Shown here in pieces: positions 20,213 to 30,242 of a stretch of 64,000 bases of DNA. Where the stretch lies: contig NC_059402.1 of the NCBI RefSeq assembly GCF_905220565.1, positions 16,555,501-16,619,500 on the forward strand, in the 5' to 3' direction. Every line of letters begins with the position of its first letter. Position 1 is the stretch's first letter. Both the position numbers and the translations under genes were made by a program. The notes beneath the pieces are model-generated. The model did no database searches, was not told the DNA's origin, and saw nothing but the letters and a program-made list of their open reading frames with translations. The DNA is from Melitaea cinxia. Taxonomy: Eukaryota > Arthropoda > Insecta > Lepidoptera > Nymphalidae.

Positions 20213-20520
20213 AGAGGTTTGAACCTAGGGGAGTCCAGTCAGGCTGCTCCATATTTTTAGCAGGAAATTTCCTGCTCAAAATATGGAGCAGCCTGACTGG
20301 GGTAGTACCTCGACCTTACAGAAGATCACAGCTAAATAATACTGTTTTTAAACAGTGTTGTGTTCCTCTTGGTGAGTGAGGTGACCACAGCTTTGGGGGG
20401 ATTAGGGATAGTCGGCAATGCGCTTGCAATGCTTCTGGTGTTGCAGACGTCTATAAGCTACGGTAATCACTTACCATCAGGTGAGCCGTACGATTGTTTG
20501 CCGACCTAGTTGTATTAAGA
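20213..20520 (+). mobile_element. Element G with an inverted duplication of its 5' end
   Basis: A normal element G body, but the first ~33 bases are present twice, head to head. 20235-20300 is a 66-base palindrome with one mismatch, centred on 'caggaaatttcctg'. Other G copies have only the right-hand arm. Confidence 0.75.
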
Positions 20521-21585
20521 AAACAAAATTAAAAAAGGAATGTCATATATTTTAAATTGTGATGTTTTAAATAACACGACATATATGGCGTAATAGAAGT
20601 TATACAGCTCTAAGAACAACTTCATTACTAAATTCAAGTTTAATGTTCTAAACTCGTATCTACATAACAGGTGGAATGAGGAAACCACTCACCTAGGGTA
20701 CAAAAAAATGCAGTAAAGAAATTCATACCTTTACCGAGTTATGTACCTCGAGATATCTGAATCTCAATTTTTTTTTATTTCCTTTTGCCAAAAAAGTTAT
20801 ACGAACAAATTTCATATCAGATATTACAATTCGAATTTCAAAAAATTTAAAGGTCACTTTTTAGTTCACCTTTTTTTGAATATGACCTTCGAATTCCAAT
20901 AAATTGTTTGTCGCTTGGTATTTAGTGCTGTCAGTTTTACGTGTGTTATTTCTTTAATGTCACATGGAATGGAAGAAAGCTTGGATAAAAACACAGAGAG
21001 TAAAAGTAATTGTTTAGGCTGTGACTAATATAAAGATTTTTATTATAAATATTTTAAGTTAATAATTTGACTGTACAAACTTGCAACACAGGAAATTGTT
21101 TTTTTCAACTGGTAACACCGTTCATCCCAGCGTCAGTTACGTGCAAGAAAAAAATCGACGATCACAAAATGGAGGTTGAAACAGTCTAATCAAATCGATT
21201 ATAATGACTCATGTAGGCGTAAACAGTAATTATAGGCATAATCAATACTCCACAATAAAATTTTGTGCACATTTGAAATAGCAGATAAAAAACGCAATGT
21301 AATATTAATGTTAACTTGTTAGAACCTATGCGTATTTTATACAAAACTTAACTACACTTAAAGGAAAGTTTTTAAACTTTAGCAACACCTGTCCCAGAAG
21401 CACTATCTCCGTTTTCCTAACTAGTTCTTTTAAAATGCAGATGCTTATGATGCGGAGACTTTAATATATTAATAATTGTGTTTATCATTACAACGACTTC
21501 AATTTATGTCAATAGGTACAAAACACATTATTAAAATGACACAAAAATTACTTGTCATATCTGGTTCAAAGTCAAATGGGACTAC
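20521..21585. other. No gene seen
   Basis: AT-rich DNA. A short inverted motif around 20820-20880 ('aaggtcactttttagttcac') was noted but does not build a clear element. Confidence 0.4.
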
Positions 21586-21589
21586 GCTT

Positions 21590-22066
21590 CAGCCTATAAT
21601 ATCACAGCTGGGCATAGGCCTCTTCTCCCATTTTGGAGAAGGACCAGAGTTTAATCCGCCACTCTGCACCAATACGAATTGGCGGATATATTCCCTACTG
21701 TGAGTAACGATCGCTATCAGGTGTAGATGTGGTATGGTATGGTATGGTATGGTTAACACGGGCTGGTTTCCGCAACTTGACGACTTTGCGCCTATTTTGC
21801 GTGTGTGGGAGTGATCCGCTTCACTCTTGCCACCCAAGCTCCTCCAGAAACTTAAGAAGTTTTTTTGGCTTCTTGATCTCCGGAAGTGTCTTCATCAGGT
21901 GTACATAATAACAACCAGGACCAACGGCTTAACGTGCTCTCCGAGCTACTACGGCAAACATCTGTAGGGCCAATACAAATGTTTGTCATGTGCGGAGATG
22001 GAACCCGCAGCCGCCAGCGCAACAACCACAAACCAGTGATGCGACCGTAGCGCCAGTACCAGACCG
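21590..22066 (-). mobile_element. SINE-A interrupted by a 167-bp insertion
   Basis: The SINE runs from 'gcctataatatcacagctg' to the inverted tRNA head ending near 22066. Its body is split by an insertion at 21726-21892 bordered by the direct repeat ATCAGGTGTA (21716-21725 and 21893-21902). Without the insert and one repeat copy, the SINE sequence is contiguous with the family. Confidence 0.75.
21726..21892 (-). mobile_element. Short retroposon with (CCATA)n tail, nested in a SINE
   Basis: Minus-sense reading starts 'gaagacacttccggag' and ends 'ggaaaccagcccgtgttaac' followed by about four CCATA units. A simple-repeat tail plus a 10-base target duplication is the signature of LINE-driven insertion. 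I know this ending from lepidopteran LINE 3' ends but cannot name the family. Confidence 0.7.
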
Positions 22067-22164
22067 TAACTGTATTTTTTTAAAATATATTATTACAGAT
22101 AATTCAAAAGTACCCATAAGATCTTGGTCTCATTTTACATTCACTTACCACGCAATAACCACCA

Positions 22165-22290
22165 ACTTCCGAATAAGAAAGAATTATCAAAATCGGTACA
22201 CCCACCAAAAAGCTATGCGTAACGAACATAAAAAAAATGTTCACTCAAATTGAGAACCTCAGTCATTTTTGAAGTTGGCTAAAAAACTAA
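22165..22290. mobile_element. Element C fragment
   Basis: 'tatcaaaatcggtacaccc' and then 'ttgagaacctcagtcattt' with the end 'tgaagttggctaaaa'; the other half is missing. Confidence 0.6.
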
Positions 22291-22410
22291 GACTCGACCT
22301 TGGTGAGACAGTTTTAACAATGATCACTTGTACTTTTTCATCTGTTGACTTAGTAACGTCTTTAAAAAAAAATCTAGTGTAGTATAATAATCTAATAATG
22401 CTCTTAAAAA

Positions 22411-22574
22411 TCTATATAAATAAAAATGAATGTTGCTCAGCGCATAACTCGAGAATGGCTCGACTAATTCGGCTAATTTATTTTTCGTTCGTTCCTTAAG
22501 GTCCACGGAAGGTTTTAATACGAAAAAAAAATACTGTCAACTTTTGACAGAACCAAGTCTGTTCGGGTAGCTAG
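22411..22574 (+). mobile_element. Small Helitron-like element, 164 bp
   Basis: Starts 'tctatataaataaaaatgaa' and ends 'gttcgggtagctag' followed by T or A, i.e. TC...CTAG. The 60-codon minus-strand frame over it is not a gene. Confidence 0.6.
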
Positions 22575-22575
22575 T

Positions 22576-23080
22576 AAATAAATAAATAGGCTTTGTTACA
22601 AGATTTGAGATGGATAAAGTTAATGTAACAAAATAATAATTTAATGTAAAGTTTTCAAACAAGCAACGTTTCAAAGTATTGAAATAACAAGATTTACAAA
22701 GTCGAATAAGAAAACAAATGTAACGAAAACGTAGAAAACCGAATTGTAGTCGAATATGACGAAACGTAATATTTTAATACTGGAACATTAAGAAAGTCAC
22801 GTGAGACTAATAAACAATGTGTTAGATAAAAGTCTTCTTAAGATTAATCTCATACACAGATGTATTTAGTTACGTAATATGATGTTTCTGGGCTACTTAT
22901 TGTCTGAAGATCAAAAATAATGAAGTCAAATATTATATAAGAATGATTCATATATATTTTAGTTTTTTTACGTCATTGGTTGTTTTTTATTTATTTTTTT
23001 ATTAATATAAAATAACCTAATATGTAGGCTGTAATGATGAACCTAAAAAACCTTGAAATAACATAAGTAATTTCACATTT
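22576..23080. other. No gene seen
   Basis: AT-rich, nothing recognised. Confidence 0.4.
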
Positions 23081-23082
23081 CA

Positions 23083-23535
23083 TTGAGAAAGGACACAGCA
23101 GAAAGTATCATGCTCAAAATCTGGCAGCCAGTCTGAGAAAGGACTTCAACCTTGTATCATCATCATCATCATCATTTCAGCTTATTGGAGTCCACTGCTG
23201 GATATAGGCCTCCACAAATCCGCGCTAAAAATGGCGTGAACTCATGTGTGTTGCCCATAGTCACCACGCTGGGCAGGCGGGTTGACGACCGCAGGGCTGG
23301 CTTCGTCGCACCGAAGACGCTGCTGCCCATCTTCGGCCTGTGCAATCGGCGTGTGTGTGTTTCGGTGTATGCTGTGTTCGGCCTGGTAAGGTTGTGTATA
23401 TACAGATGTGATCTTCTGTAGAATATCACACCTATAATACTGCTTTCAAGTAATGCTGTGTTCGTGTGGTGAGTAAGAGGGAAAGAGCTTCTGGTGTTGA
23501 AGGCATCTATAAGCCTGTTTGCCGCCCTGATCGTA
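23083..23535 (+). mobile_element. Element G split by an element R insertion
   Basis: The 5' part of G (23083-23155, 'gctcaaaatctggcagcc', 'aaaggacttcaaccttgta') and its 3' part (about 23415-23535, 'aatactgctttcaagtaatg' to 'gcctgtttgccgcc') are separated by about 260 bases that contain element R. G is therefore older than this R copy. This G copy is internally shortened. Confidence 0.7.
23156..23345 (-). mobile_element. Element R, 5'-truncated, nested in element G
   Basis: Opens on + with (cat)n, then 'gtccactgctggatatagg', and breaks off after 'cccatcttcggcctgtg', so about 140 bases of the head are missing. Such 5' truncation is typical of LINE-mediated retroposition. About 60 bases of TG-rich sequence follow before G resumes. 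Confidence 0.75.
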
Positions 23536-23539
23536 TAAA

Positions 23540-24340
23540 AAAAAGAAATTCAATGCATTTATTTCCCATATTTCCATCACGAAATTACTAAAACATTGAG
23601 ATTTGTAAATTGTTTTATTGGCATTCATTTTTCTCCTGAAACACCAACAACTTTACACGGACATAATACAAAGCTTAAATTGCATAACATTCAAAAAAAT
23701 TAAACTCACTCGTACACATGTACCGTTTATGTAATGTTATGTTATTTTAAATTTGAATAATGTATTTTTAAAATGCTTCACTGGTCCTAAGATGTAATAT
23801 GCAGCGTATTCAGAAAGCTGTCATGCTGCGGGTAAAATTATATGGTATCAGAGTACTACTAAAGTTTGTGCAGATGGCACGAGGCCAGCTCCGTTAAAAC
23901 TTCGATGCCCTATTTAACCTCTTTGACGATTTAGAAATTTCCTTTCTCAGTGTTCACTGAAGTTATATAAAATACTTCTCTATGAACTTTATTTGATAGT
24001 AGACCTATCGATTTTTTTATTACTCGTTTAGTGTTACAATTCTTGAGATTTTCTTGACCTTTTTAGTGTAGTGATCACAAGCTATTATATTGTTTTTTTT
24101 TTTTTTTTAGATACAATGAGTTGATGATTACTATTTACTGGGTAATAATAATGACTCGCCTTAATAATTGTAAGTAATTGTAAAAACGATATTGACGCAA
24201 GTCATCAAGTAATATTTTAATGCAGAATTTTTTATTATTTTGTTATATTTTTTTATAAAGTCGTATTTAATACAAGAAAGTCACATAAAGATTTATATGT
24301 AAGAAGACACTTTTCTTAACTTGACTTCAAGCCCACATAG
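23540..24340. other. No gene seen
   Basis: AT-rich; includes a T run near 24090-24108. Confidence 0.4.
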
Positions 24341-24344
24341 ATAT

Positions 24345-24578
24345 AAGCACTTACGTGACTTTAGTAGCTGTCATAGCCCAAAGACTAGCAAATCGAAGTA
24401 GCAGAGCTGCAGGACCGCTGGCTGTTGGAGCAGACGTGTCCTGGAGTGGAGACGCGTATTGGCTAATGCAGTGTAAGACGTTCTCCATAGGCTGAATGAG
24501 GATTGCGAAAACCAGGATGTCTGGTGGGAACTTGGGGAGGCCTATGTCCAACAGTTGACTGCGATAAGTTGAACGTGG
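24345..24578 (+). mobile_element. RTE-type LINE 3' end, decayed
   Basis: Reading + it resembles the last ~60 codons of an RTE ORF and the tail: '...ctggagtggagacgcg', 'gatgaggattgcg'-like, 'gggaacttggggaggcc', 'tatgtccaacagttgact'. The frame is broken. A minus-strand 66-codon frame over it is an antisense shadow. Confidence 0.65.
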
Positions 24579-24636
24579 ACGTGACTTTAATTTTTATCTT
24601 AAGCTACAGTTAAAAAGAAGATGATGTAAGGTATAA

Positions 24637-24850
24637 TACAATACAATACAATACAAATACTCTTTATTGTACACTATCAGAGAAAAATTTTACACCGTAA
24701 AAGAAAATATAGACATGTACAAAAGGCGGTCTTATCGCTAAAAGAGCGATCTCTTCCAGACAACCTCTAGCATGAAAAGGACATGACTAAAGAATTAGAC
24801 GGCATGGAGGTGTACATACATAATATATACATATAATTCGTAAATATACA
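24637..24850 (-). mobile_element. LINE 3' UTR fragment with pentamer tail
   Basis: On + it opens with (AATAC)n, then 'tctttattgtacactatc' (an inverted polyadenylation-like signal), then 'aaaggcggtcttatcgct' and 'gagcgatctcttccag', which can fold as a hairpin. The same order occurs at 46070-46225 and 52125-52702, where an RT C-terminus is attached. Confidence 0.7.
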
Positions 24851-25930
24851 TATATATTACGTAAACTTCTTTCATTTGGTCCTAAGTTAAATACCTTACA
24901 TTATTTCCTGTCAATAAAAACAAACAGACACATCGCTTAACTATTTGATATAAATAAAGATTCAAATGAGGGTAGGCGTAAATCGATTAGCCATAACTCA
25001 TCTCGACGCCAGAGCCGTTGAGTACGCTTTGGAAATCGTCAAATAAATTTAAATTATTTCTTTCCCTCCGTACCACCCACACTCAAAACCAATCGAAAAT
25101 ACGTTTGGAAATTGTGGAATTTGAAATGAATATCTATTACGGATATTAATACCATTAATATTATGTGAAAACTTGTGAGGTTGTTGGAGTTTAGTACAGG
25201 ATATTTGTTATACCCTGAAAAATTTTCGACATCAGGTGAATTGAGCTAAACTTTTGCGATAATTTTGAATTCGTCTGTTTATTAGGAACGGTTTTACAAA
25301 ATTTCTACGTTTGTGCTTATAAACTATAGCTTGCCATATAATTATTCAAGTTGATTATTTGCTACCATGTGACAACATGTCATTACTTTCTGCATATTTA
25401 ATAATGTTCTTACATTATTAGAGAAATTCCCGTATATGGAATCGAACCTCTTATACTGCCGGTATTTAAGCGCCTAATAATAATATCAATAAATTAAAAA
25501 AAAAAATGAAAATTAAAACGAACAACGAAAGAAACCACGCGTAAAATCTAGTTTTGTATACGACCTTAGCCTCTCAGTAAGCCAGATACCGTCGTAATGT
25601 GAATGTTCCCTATAAAACCCTATCAAACTTGACTAATCTTTTCCGAACCCTCATTAAAAAGCCCCGATCAGAACGTAACATTTGCATGACTACTTGGAGT
25701 TTAACTCAATTTCAGACCAGAGTAGTCAAGTGTCATTTGCATTTTACGGAGATTAAAATACGAAAAGTCGGCCTAATTTAGATCACCCTAAAATAAGGTA
25801 ATTGGTTATGGTCTGGGGTACGAATGCTTAAACACAACTAACACTTAAATATTTTTTTTTGTCATTCCATTACAAAATATTCACTTTTCATAATATTGGG
25901 CTACTTAATTTTTGACAATATTTAAGCAAT
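24851..25930. other. No gene seen
   Basis: AT-rich stretch of about 1.1 kb; nothing recognised. Confidence 0.4.
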
Positions 25931-25944
25931 ATAACTTGAACTTG

Positions 25945-26290
25945 ACGCCGCGTTGGCGCAACGGTCACAGCTATGGATTGTGCCTGTTGCGCTGGCGGTT
26001 GCTGGTTCGATCCCCGCACATGACATACATTTGTATTTGCCATACAGGTGTTTGCCATGGTCTGGGTGTTTGTGCAGTCCTTGCGGGTCTCCCCACCGTG
26101 CCTCGGAGAGCACGTTAAGCCGTCGGTCCGGGTTTTTATCATGTACACCTGATAGCGATCGTTACTCATAGTAGGGAATATATCCGCCAACCTGCATTGG
26201 AGCAGCGTGGTGGATTAAGCTGTGATCCTTCTCCTACACGGGGAAAGAGGCCTATGCTCAACAGTGGGATATTACAGGCTGAAGCGAGCG
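25945..26290 (+). mobile_element. SINE-A, complete copy with 12-bp target duplication
   Basis: Reference copy: tRNA head with box A-like 'gttggcgcaacggtc' and box B 'ggttcgatcccc', a body with 'tgtttgccatggtctggg', 'cggagagcacgttaagccg', 'ctgatagcgatcgttactc', 'aacctgcattggagcagcg', and a tail 'gaggcctatgctcaacagtg' ending 'caggctgaagcg'. It is flanked by AACTTGAACTTG at 25933-25944 and 26291-26302, so both ends are exact. It resembles tRNA SINEs such as Metulj of Heliconius, from memory. The small frames on both strands are not genes. Confidence 0.9.
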
Positions 26291-26302
26291 AACTTGAACT
26301 TG

Positions 26303-26848
26303 GGGAAGCCTATGTCTGAAACTTCCAATTATTATTTATTATTAATATTTACTACTTGCAAGATTTGGAGTGATTCATTGGAGTGTTACACCCTAATACT
26401 AGAATGGTAATTAGGTTAAAAGTTAGATAAGGAATTACTTATCTTTGTTCAAATTATTTTTTAAATTTACTTAATTTTTTTATTTTAAACTTTCATTTCT
26501 ACTTAAGTCCGAAAAAATATTATGTAATGCCAGAAATTATTAAAAAAACTGTCATTTTTAATTCTGATTACCATCTTAATAAAAGAAAACTTAGTGCTAT
26601 ACTTCTTAGTTAAGTAACAAGACAGCACCATAAAAATTTAACGGAGGGTCCATTCTCCCACTTTACTGGAGGGATCTTCTTAAAGCACTTGAATACTTTT
26701 CAGCTGACGTCGTCTACTTATTACCTTCTCGTCAAACTTCAATTCTGTACAGCTAATCATTTTCATTATTACATAGTGTAAATCAATAATAATTAATTTA
26801 AAAAGTTGAGTTTGTACATAAACATGTTGTAAATAAACATATTTATTT
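26303..26848. other. No gene seen
   Basis: AT-rich, nothing recognised. Confidence 0.4.
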
Positions 26849-27018
26849 ACTAGTGACCCGTCCTAGCTTTGCACGGTTGCAATGCTGATACTAAATAAAT
26901 ATTTGCAATGTAAGCGCAAAAAAAGTGATTATTTACTACATCATATTAGAAACATCTAAGACTATCAGTGTTAATATCTACGACTTTATTTTTGTGTTAC
27001 CCCCACATTAGGAATTCT

Positions 27019-27213
27019 AAACATTTTTGAATATCATATCAAAAATTGACCGCTCCAGCGGGATTCGAACCCGCGTCTCCGACTGACCGTGTCGGCGCTC
27101 TAGCCAATTAAGCTATGGAACGATGTACCCGCCAGAGCGAAATCTTTGATATGATGATTTTTATTTTCGGTTTAAGCGAACCGTGGCGCCGTCTATAGTG
27201 AGTTCTTTACAGA
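27019..27213 (-). repeat. 195-bp element with tRNA core inside an inverted repeat (copy 1)
   Basis: Matches 53056-53250 over its whole length with about five differences and no net gap. An outer inverted repeat ('atcatatcaaaaatt' on the left; 'tttgatatgatgat' on the right) continues into 'cgctccagcggg' and its inverse, enclosing a tRNA-like sequence. To the right lie a small hairpin 'cggtttaagcgaaccg' and then 'tggcgccgtctatagtgag'. In this copy the inner arm has mismatches ('cccgccagagcg'). Confidence 0.8.
27050..27122 (-). tRNA. tRNA-like sequence (cloverleaf complete, anticodon GGT), copy 1
   Basis: 73 nt that fold fully: a 7-bp acceptor stem (CGTTCCA with TGGAGCG, one G-T pair), D arm 'gcttaattggctagagc', anticodon arm with a 5-bp stem (ccgac/gtcgg) and loop ACGGTCA, a 4-nt variable loop, and T arm 'gcgggttcgaatcccgc'. 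Box A and box B look intact, so Pol III could read it. Against a working tRNA: position 33 is C rather than the near-invariant T, no TTTT terminator directly follows, and the same 195-bp context occurs twice. More likely a tRNA-derived mobile sequence than a functional tRNA-Thr. Confidence 0.5.
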
Positions 27214-27455
27214 GACCCGTAACTATTCAAAGTTTCATATTACAATGAAAATCTTTGACAGGAGACGACACCATGCTATTATTAATATATAATAACTATC
27301 AGTGTTCCTCTACCGTATTATGCACGTATTATACATACAAACCTTCCTATGGAATCACTCTATTTACTAAAGAAAACCGCATCAAAATCCGTTGTGTAGT
27401 TTTAAAGATCTAAGCATACAGACAGCGGGAAGCGACTTTGTTTTATACTATGTAA

Positions 27456-27774
27456 TGATTAATTAAAAAACAAAGATTAAATATTTAACTTATAAAAATA
27501 TATTTTTTTCACGATCTACATCTGTCATCCGTCTTCATTCTAGCTTTTCCCGTACCGTCTTCTCGAGTATTCCAGCGTTGTTCCCATCTTCATATTTTTT
27601 TTCCAATAAGAACAAATGGCGATCGCGCAAGGAATATTTCATACAGCCAGTATAAATTTAATGTAGTTTGTAATTATTTTACGAAGTAATAATTACCTGT
27701 CCTGCAATAGAATTTCTTAATCTGTAATTAAACAAACCGAACGCATCTGCATGTACTGTCACAATACTCAGAAT
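27456..27774. other. No gene seen
   Basis: AT-rich, nothing recognised. Confidence 0.35.
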
Positions 27775-27775
27775 A

Positions 27776-28017
27776 ATTGAGTTTGCCGGCAAACAAAAAA
27801 ATTGACTTCAATAATATCGACAAGTAATACAACGTAGGTAGACGAAAAAATAGTCAAGTGAATACGCATTATCAAAGATTACTCCAAAAGTTGTAATTAG
27901 ATCTCGATGGCATTTAAAAGTGACCACATGATAAACATCGGCTTTCGATTAAATTAAAAATCATCAAAATCGGTACACCCATCAGTAACCTCCTCCTTTT
28001 TTGAAGTTGGTTAAAAA
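27776..28017. mobile_element. Element C, internally deleted copy
   Basis: Opens 'gtttgccggcaaacaaaaaa', 'ttgacttcaataatatcg' and closes 'aacctcctccttttttgaag' and then 'ttggttaaaaag'. About half of the long-copy interior is missing. Confidence 0.7.
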
Positions 28018-28433
28018 GTAGTGACCTTTAAAATTTATATGCTTAGAAAAGCAAGGAATATATTTATTTAGATTTCGTTCTGAAGTTTTTGTAAAACGTG
28101 ATTAAATAAGCACTGAAACAAAAAGTAATTAGCGATTCCATTGGACGAATGTTTTAGTAGAAAATTTTAGACTGTTTGATTAAAGAATTTTAAGCGCTTA
28201 TTAAATTTCCACTACGTGTTTCAGTGACGGCCTACTTCAGGATTTAATTAACGAACTACAGTTTAAAATCGTCGCGAAATGGCCTTTTAAAATCGTTAGC
28301 GCCTAAAGTTTAACCAAATTTCGGAACTGTATAATAATCTTTATGAAGATGTAGAATATACAACAGTCATGTGAGAATATAATTACATTGAATTTGATAA
28401 TATAATAATTTGACTCTTCGGGGTCCAAATATA

Positions 28434-28570
28434 TCCATACTAATACATATTATAAAGCTGAAAAGTTTCTTTTGTTTGTTTAAACGCGTAAATGTCAGGA
28501 ACTTCTGGCTCGAATTGAAAAATTCAATTTGTGCTAGATAGCTCATTTACCGAGGAAATGGCTATTTTTG
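28434..28570 (+). mobile_element. Helitron-like element, 5' part
   Basis: Starts 'tccatactaatacatatta', 'aaagctgaaaagtttc', 'gtttaaacgcgtaaatgtc', 'tagctcatttaccgaggaa'. Related sequence at 59424-59636 retains a 3' end. The 3' end here is not evident. Confidence 0.55.
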
Positions 28571-28959
28571 TCCTGAAATTAACGTGGCAGAAATGTATGT
28601 ACACAAATAACTTGCAAACGACTGCACCAAAATTCAATAATTCTGTTTTGTTACATTTTTTTTTAAATTTTTAGTTCGAAGCCGTATCAAAGAAAAAAAA
28701 ATATTCACAATAAACTACTGTGGCAATACGAGGTTATCAGATACTTTTATATTTAATGTGAATTTCTTTTGCGATATCTTCAGTGTTTATTCTAGACATG
28801 CATGAAACGTCCCTTTTAAGGTCGCGTCGAATGATCCATATAGTTCCTTTTACGAAAATACTAGTAAAAATGATAAAGCCAAACTTTCGGTAATATACAT
28901 CGGATTTATAAAGAATTTTATCAAGAGATTTCGTGAATTATTACATATATTTGTAAAGT

Positions 28960-29090
28960 ATTTGGGGATGCGGAGGAACAAGGTGTTGAGTTCCTCATCC
29001 ACGATCGCAGAGGGAGGAACCTCCGATCAGACGGATGTTGTGTCTGGCGGGCTACTGCCCCCGACGGTTGTTGTCGGGTTCTTGTATATA
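28960..29090. repeat. Short GC-rich segment, possibly a repeat
   Basis: 'gagggaggaacctccgatc' forms a small inverted repeat, as does 'cccgacggttgttgtcggg'. The composition contrasts with AT-rich flanks. No second copy in this window, so it is unclassified. Confidence 0.35.
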
Positions 29091-29570
29091 TACACAATCA
29101 CTTTGAAAACTCTGATAGCGCGATGTAGCATACATACGTCAGTACGTTCTCCATTACGTAGTTAGTATGTTGCGCGATAGATGTCGCCACAGCTATATAT
29201 ATAGCAAATATACTGACTGGACCGGTGACTGGATGACTACAAGCATTCTAGTGTGTGAGTTCGATTTACGCTCCGAGTATGGATGTTATATTTACTATCC
29301 CTTCGCTTTTCTGATACTACCTCGACTATCAACTACAACTTTTAGATTCACAGATTATAAAAGAAAAATAGTTGGAAAATCAATTGCACGCCTCCACGCA
29401 CTCCTTCTGGTGGGTTTCCTTTTAAACTATTGTTTGCGGCTTATACTTAACAGCGCCTTTAGCTTATTTAGAAACCAAAAATTCACAATACAATGATGAT
29501 AGTTTGGATAAGTTGATTTGGTTCTTGCAGATACAATACCATTTTTTTTTGTTATCGCAGGGGAACCCAT
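29091..29570. other. No gene seen
   Basis: Contains a 109-codon frame (29167-29496) with no recognisable domain and ordinary composition for random AT-moderate DNA. I do not call it a gene. Confidence 0.35.
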
Positions 29571-29574
29571 TTAC

Positions 29575-29850
29575 AGGCGATATCCAGGATGCCCGGGTAG
29601 GCATTCCTAGACCGTAAAAACCCCCTTTTTTTACGTGGGGAAAATCCATCATGGATACCCTCCACCACGGGGGCGCCAGAGGGTTATGTCAGACTCTTAC
29701 TGACTAAAAATCACCACGTGTGAGCAGTCGTCCGCCTGGGTGGGGCGAGATGGGGTTGCGTTAGCATTCGCCACCTCACCCCGAAGACCGTAAAAACCCC
29801 TGCTCCCCTAAGGCTCCCTTAAGCAGCTTTAATTGGCTTTAACTAACCAT
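29575..29850. repeat. GC-moderate repeat-like block
   Basis: Two related pieces inside: 'agaccgtaaaaacccc' occurs at about 29610 and about 29788, with 'accacgggggcgcc' and 'cgcctgggtggggcgagatg' between. The block stands out from AT-rich flanks and looks like the edge of a mobile element, family not recognised. Confidence 0.4.
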
Positions 29851-29927
29851 ACTGTATCCGTATAATATGTCCAGCAATTCTTTGTTTTTCGGTCCATTTG
29901 GTACTCCTTTGTGAGTAGCGCCCGGGG

Positions 29928-29955
29928 CATGCCCCCCCCCCCCCCTCCCCCCGCC
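29928..29955. repeat. Poly-C tract
   Basis: A run of C interrupted by single T and G, next to 'gcccggggcatg'; a low-complexity site prone to slippage. Confidence 0.85.
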
Positions 29956-30242
29956 ACGCCACTGTTGAGAATTACGAGAGATCTTTTAATATTATGAATC
30001 AATTAATCGTTTCGTCTATCAAGAACAAATGGCGTTTTCGTATAGTGAGAAATTAGTTTAACAGATGGCGAAATATTATTACTATATAAGCTCAGAATCT
30101 TCATATTTTTGACAGTATTTGATATTGTTTACACATCAATTTATTTGGGATTTTAATAACAAGGATATTTTAAAAATTTCATCTTCACTAGCATAAAAAT
30201 TCATATGAGAAATATTAACGAGAAATATATTTCTGTTGTGAA

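Larger units (their letters stand above)
26860..27455 (-). mobile_element. Helitron-like element carrying the tRNA-like palindromic element
   Basis: On + it starts 'ctagtgacccgtcctagc', 'tttgcacggttgcaatgc' and ends near 'gcgactttgttttatactat'. The matching ends, inverted, are at 33301-33506. The 195-bp tRNA-like element at 27019-27213 lies inside it. Confidence 0.6.

Noticed and set aside
25945..26020. tRNA gene at the start of SINE-A copies
   Set aside because: Box A and box B are present, but the arms do not form a complete cloverleaf and the sequence is always followed by the same SINE body.
29167..29496. 109-codon frame as a host gene
   Set aside because: No motif seen, no homologous pattern recognised, and no splice-site support that I could see.
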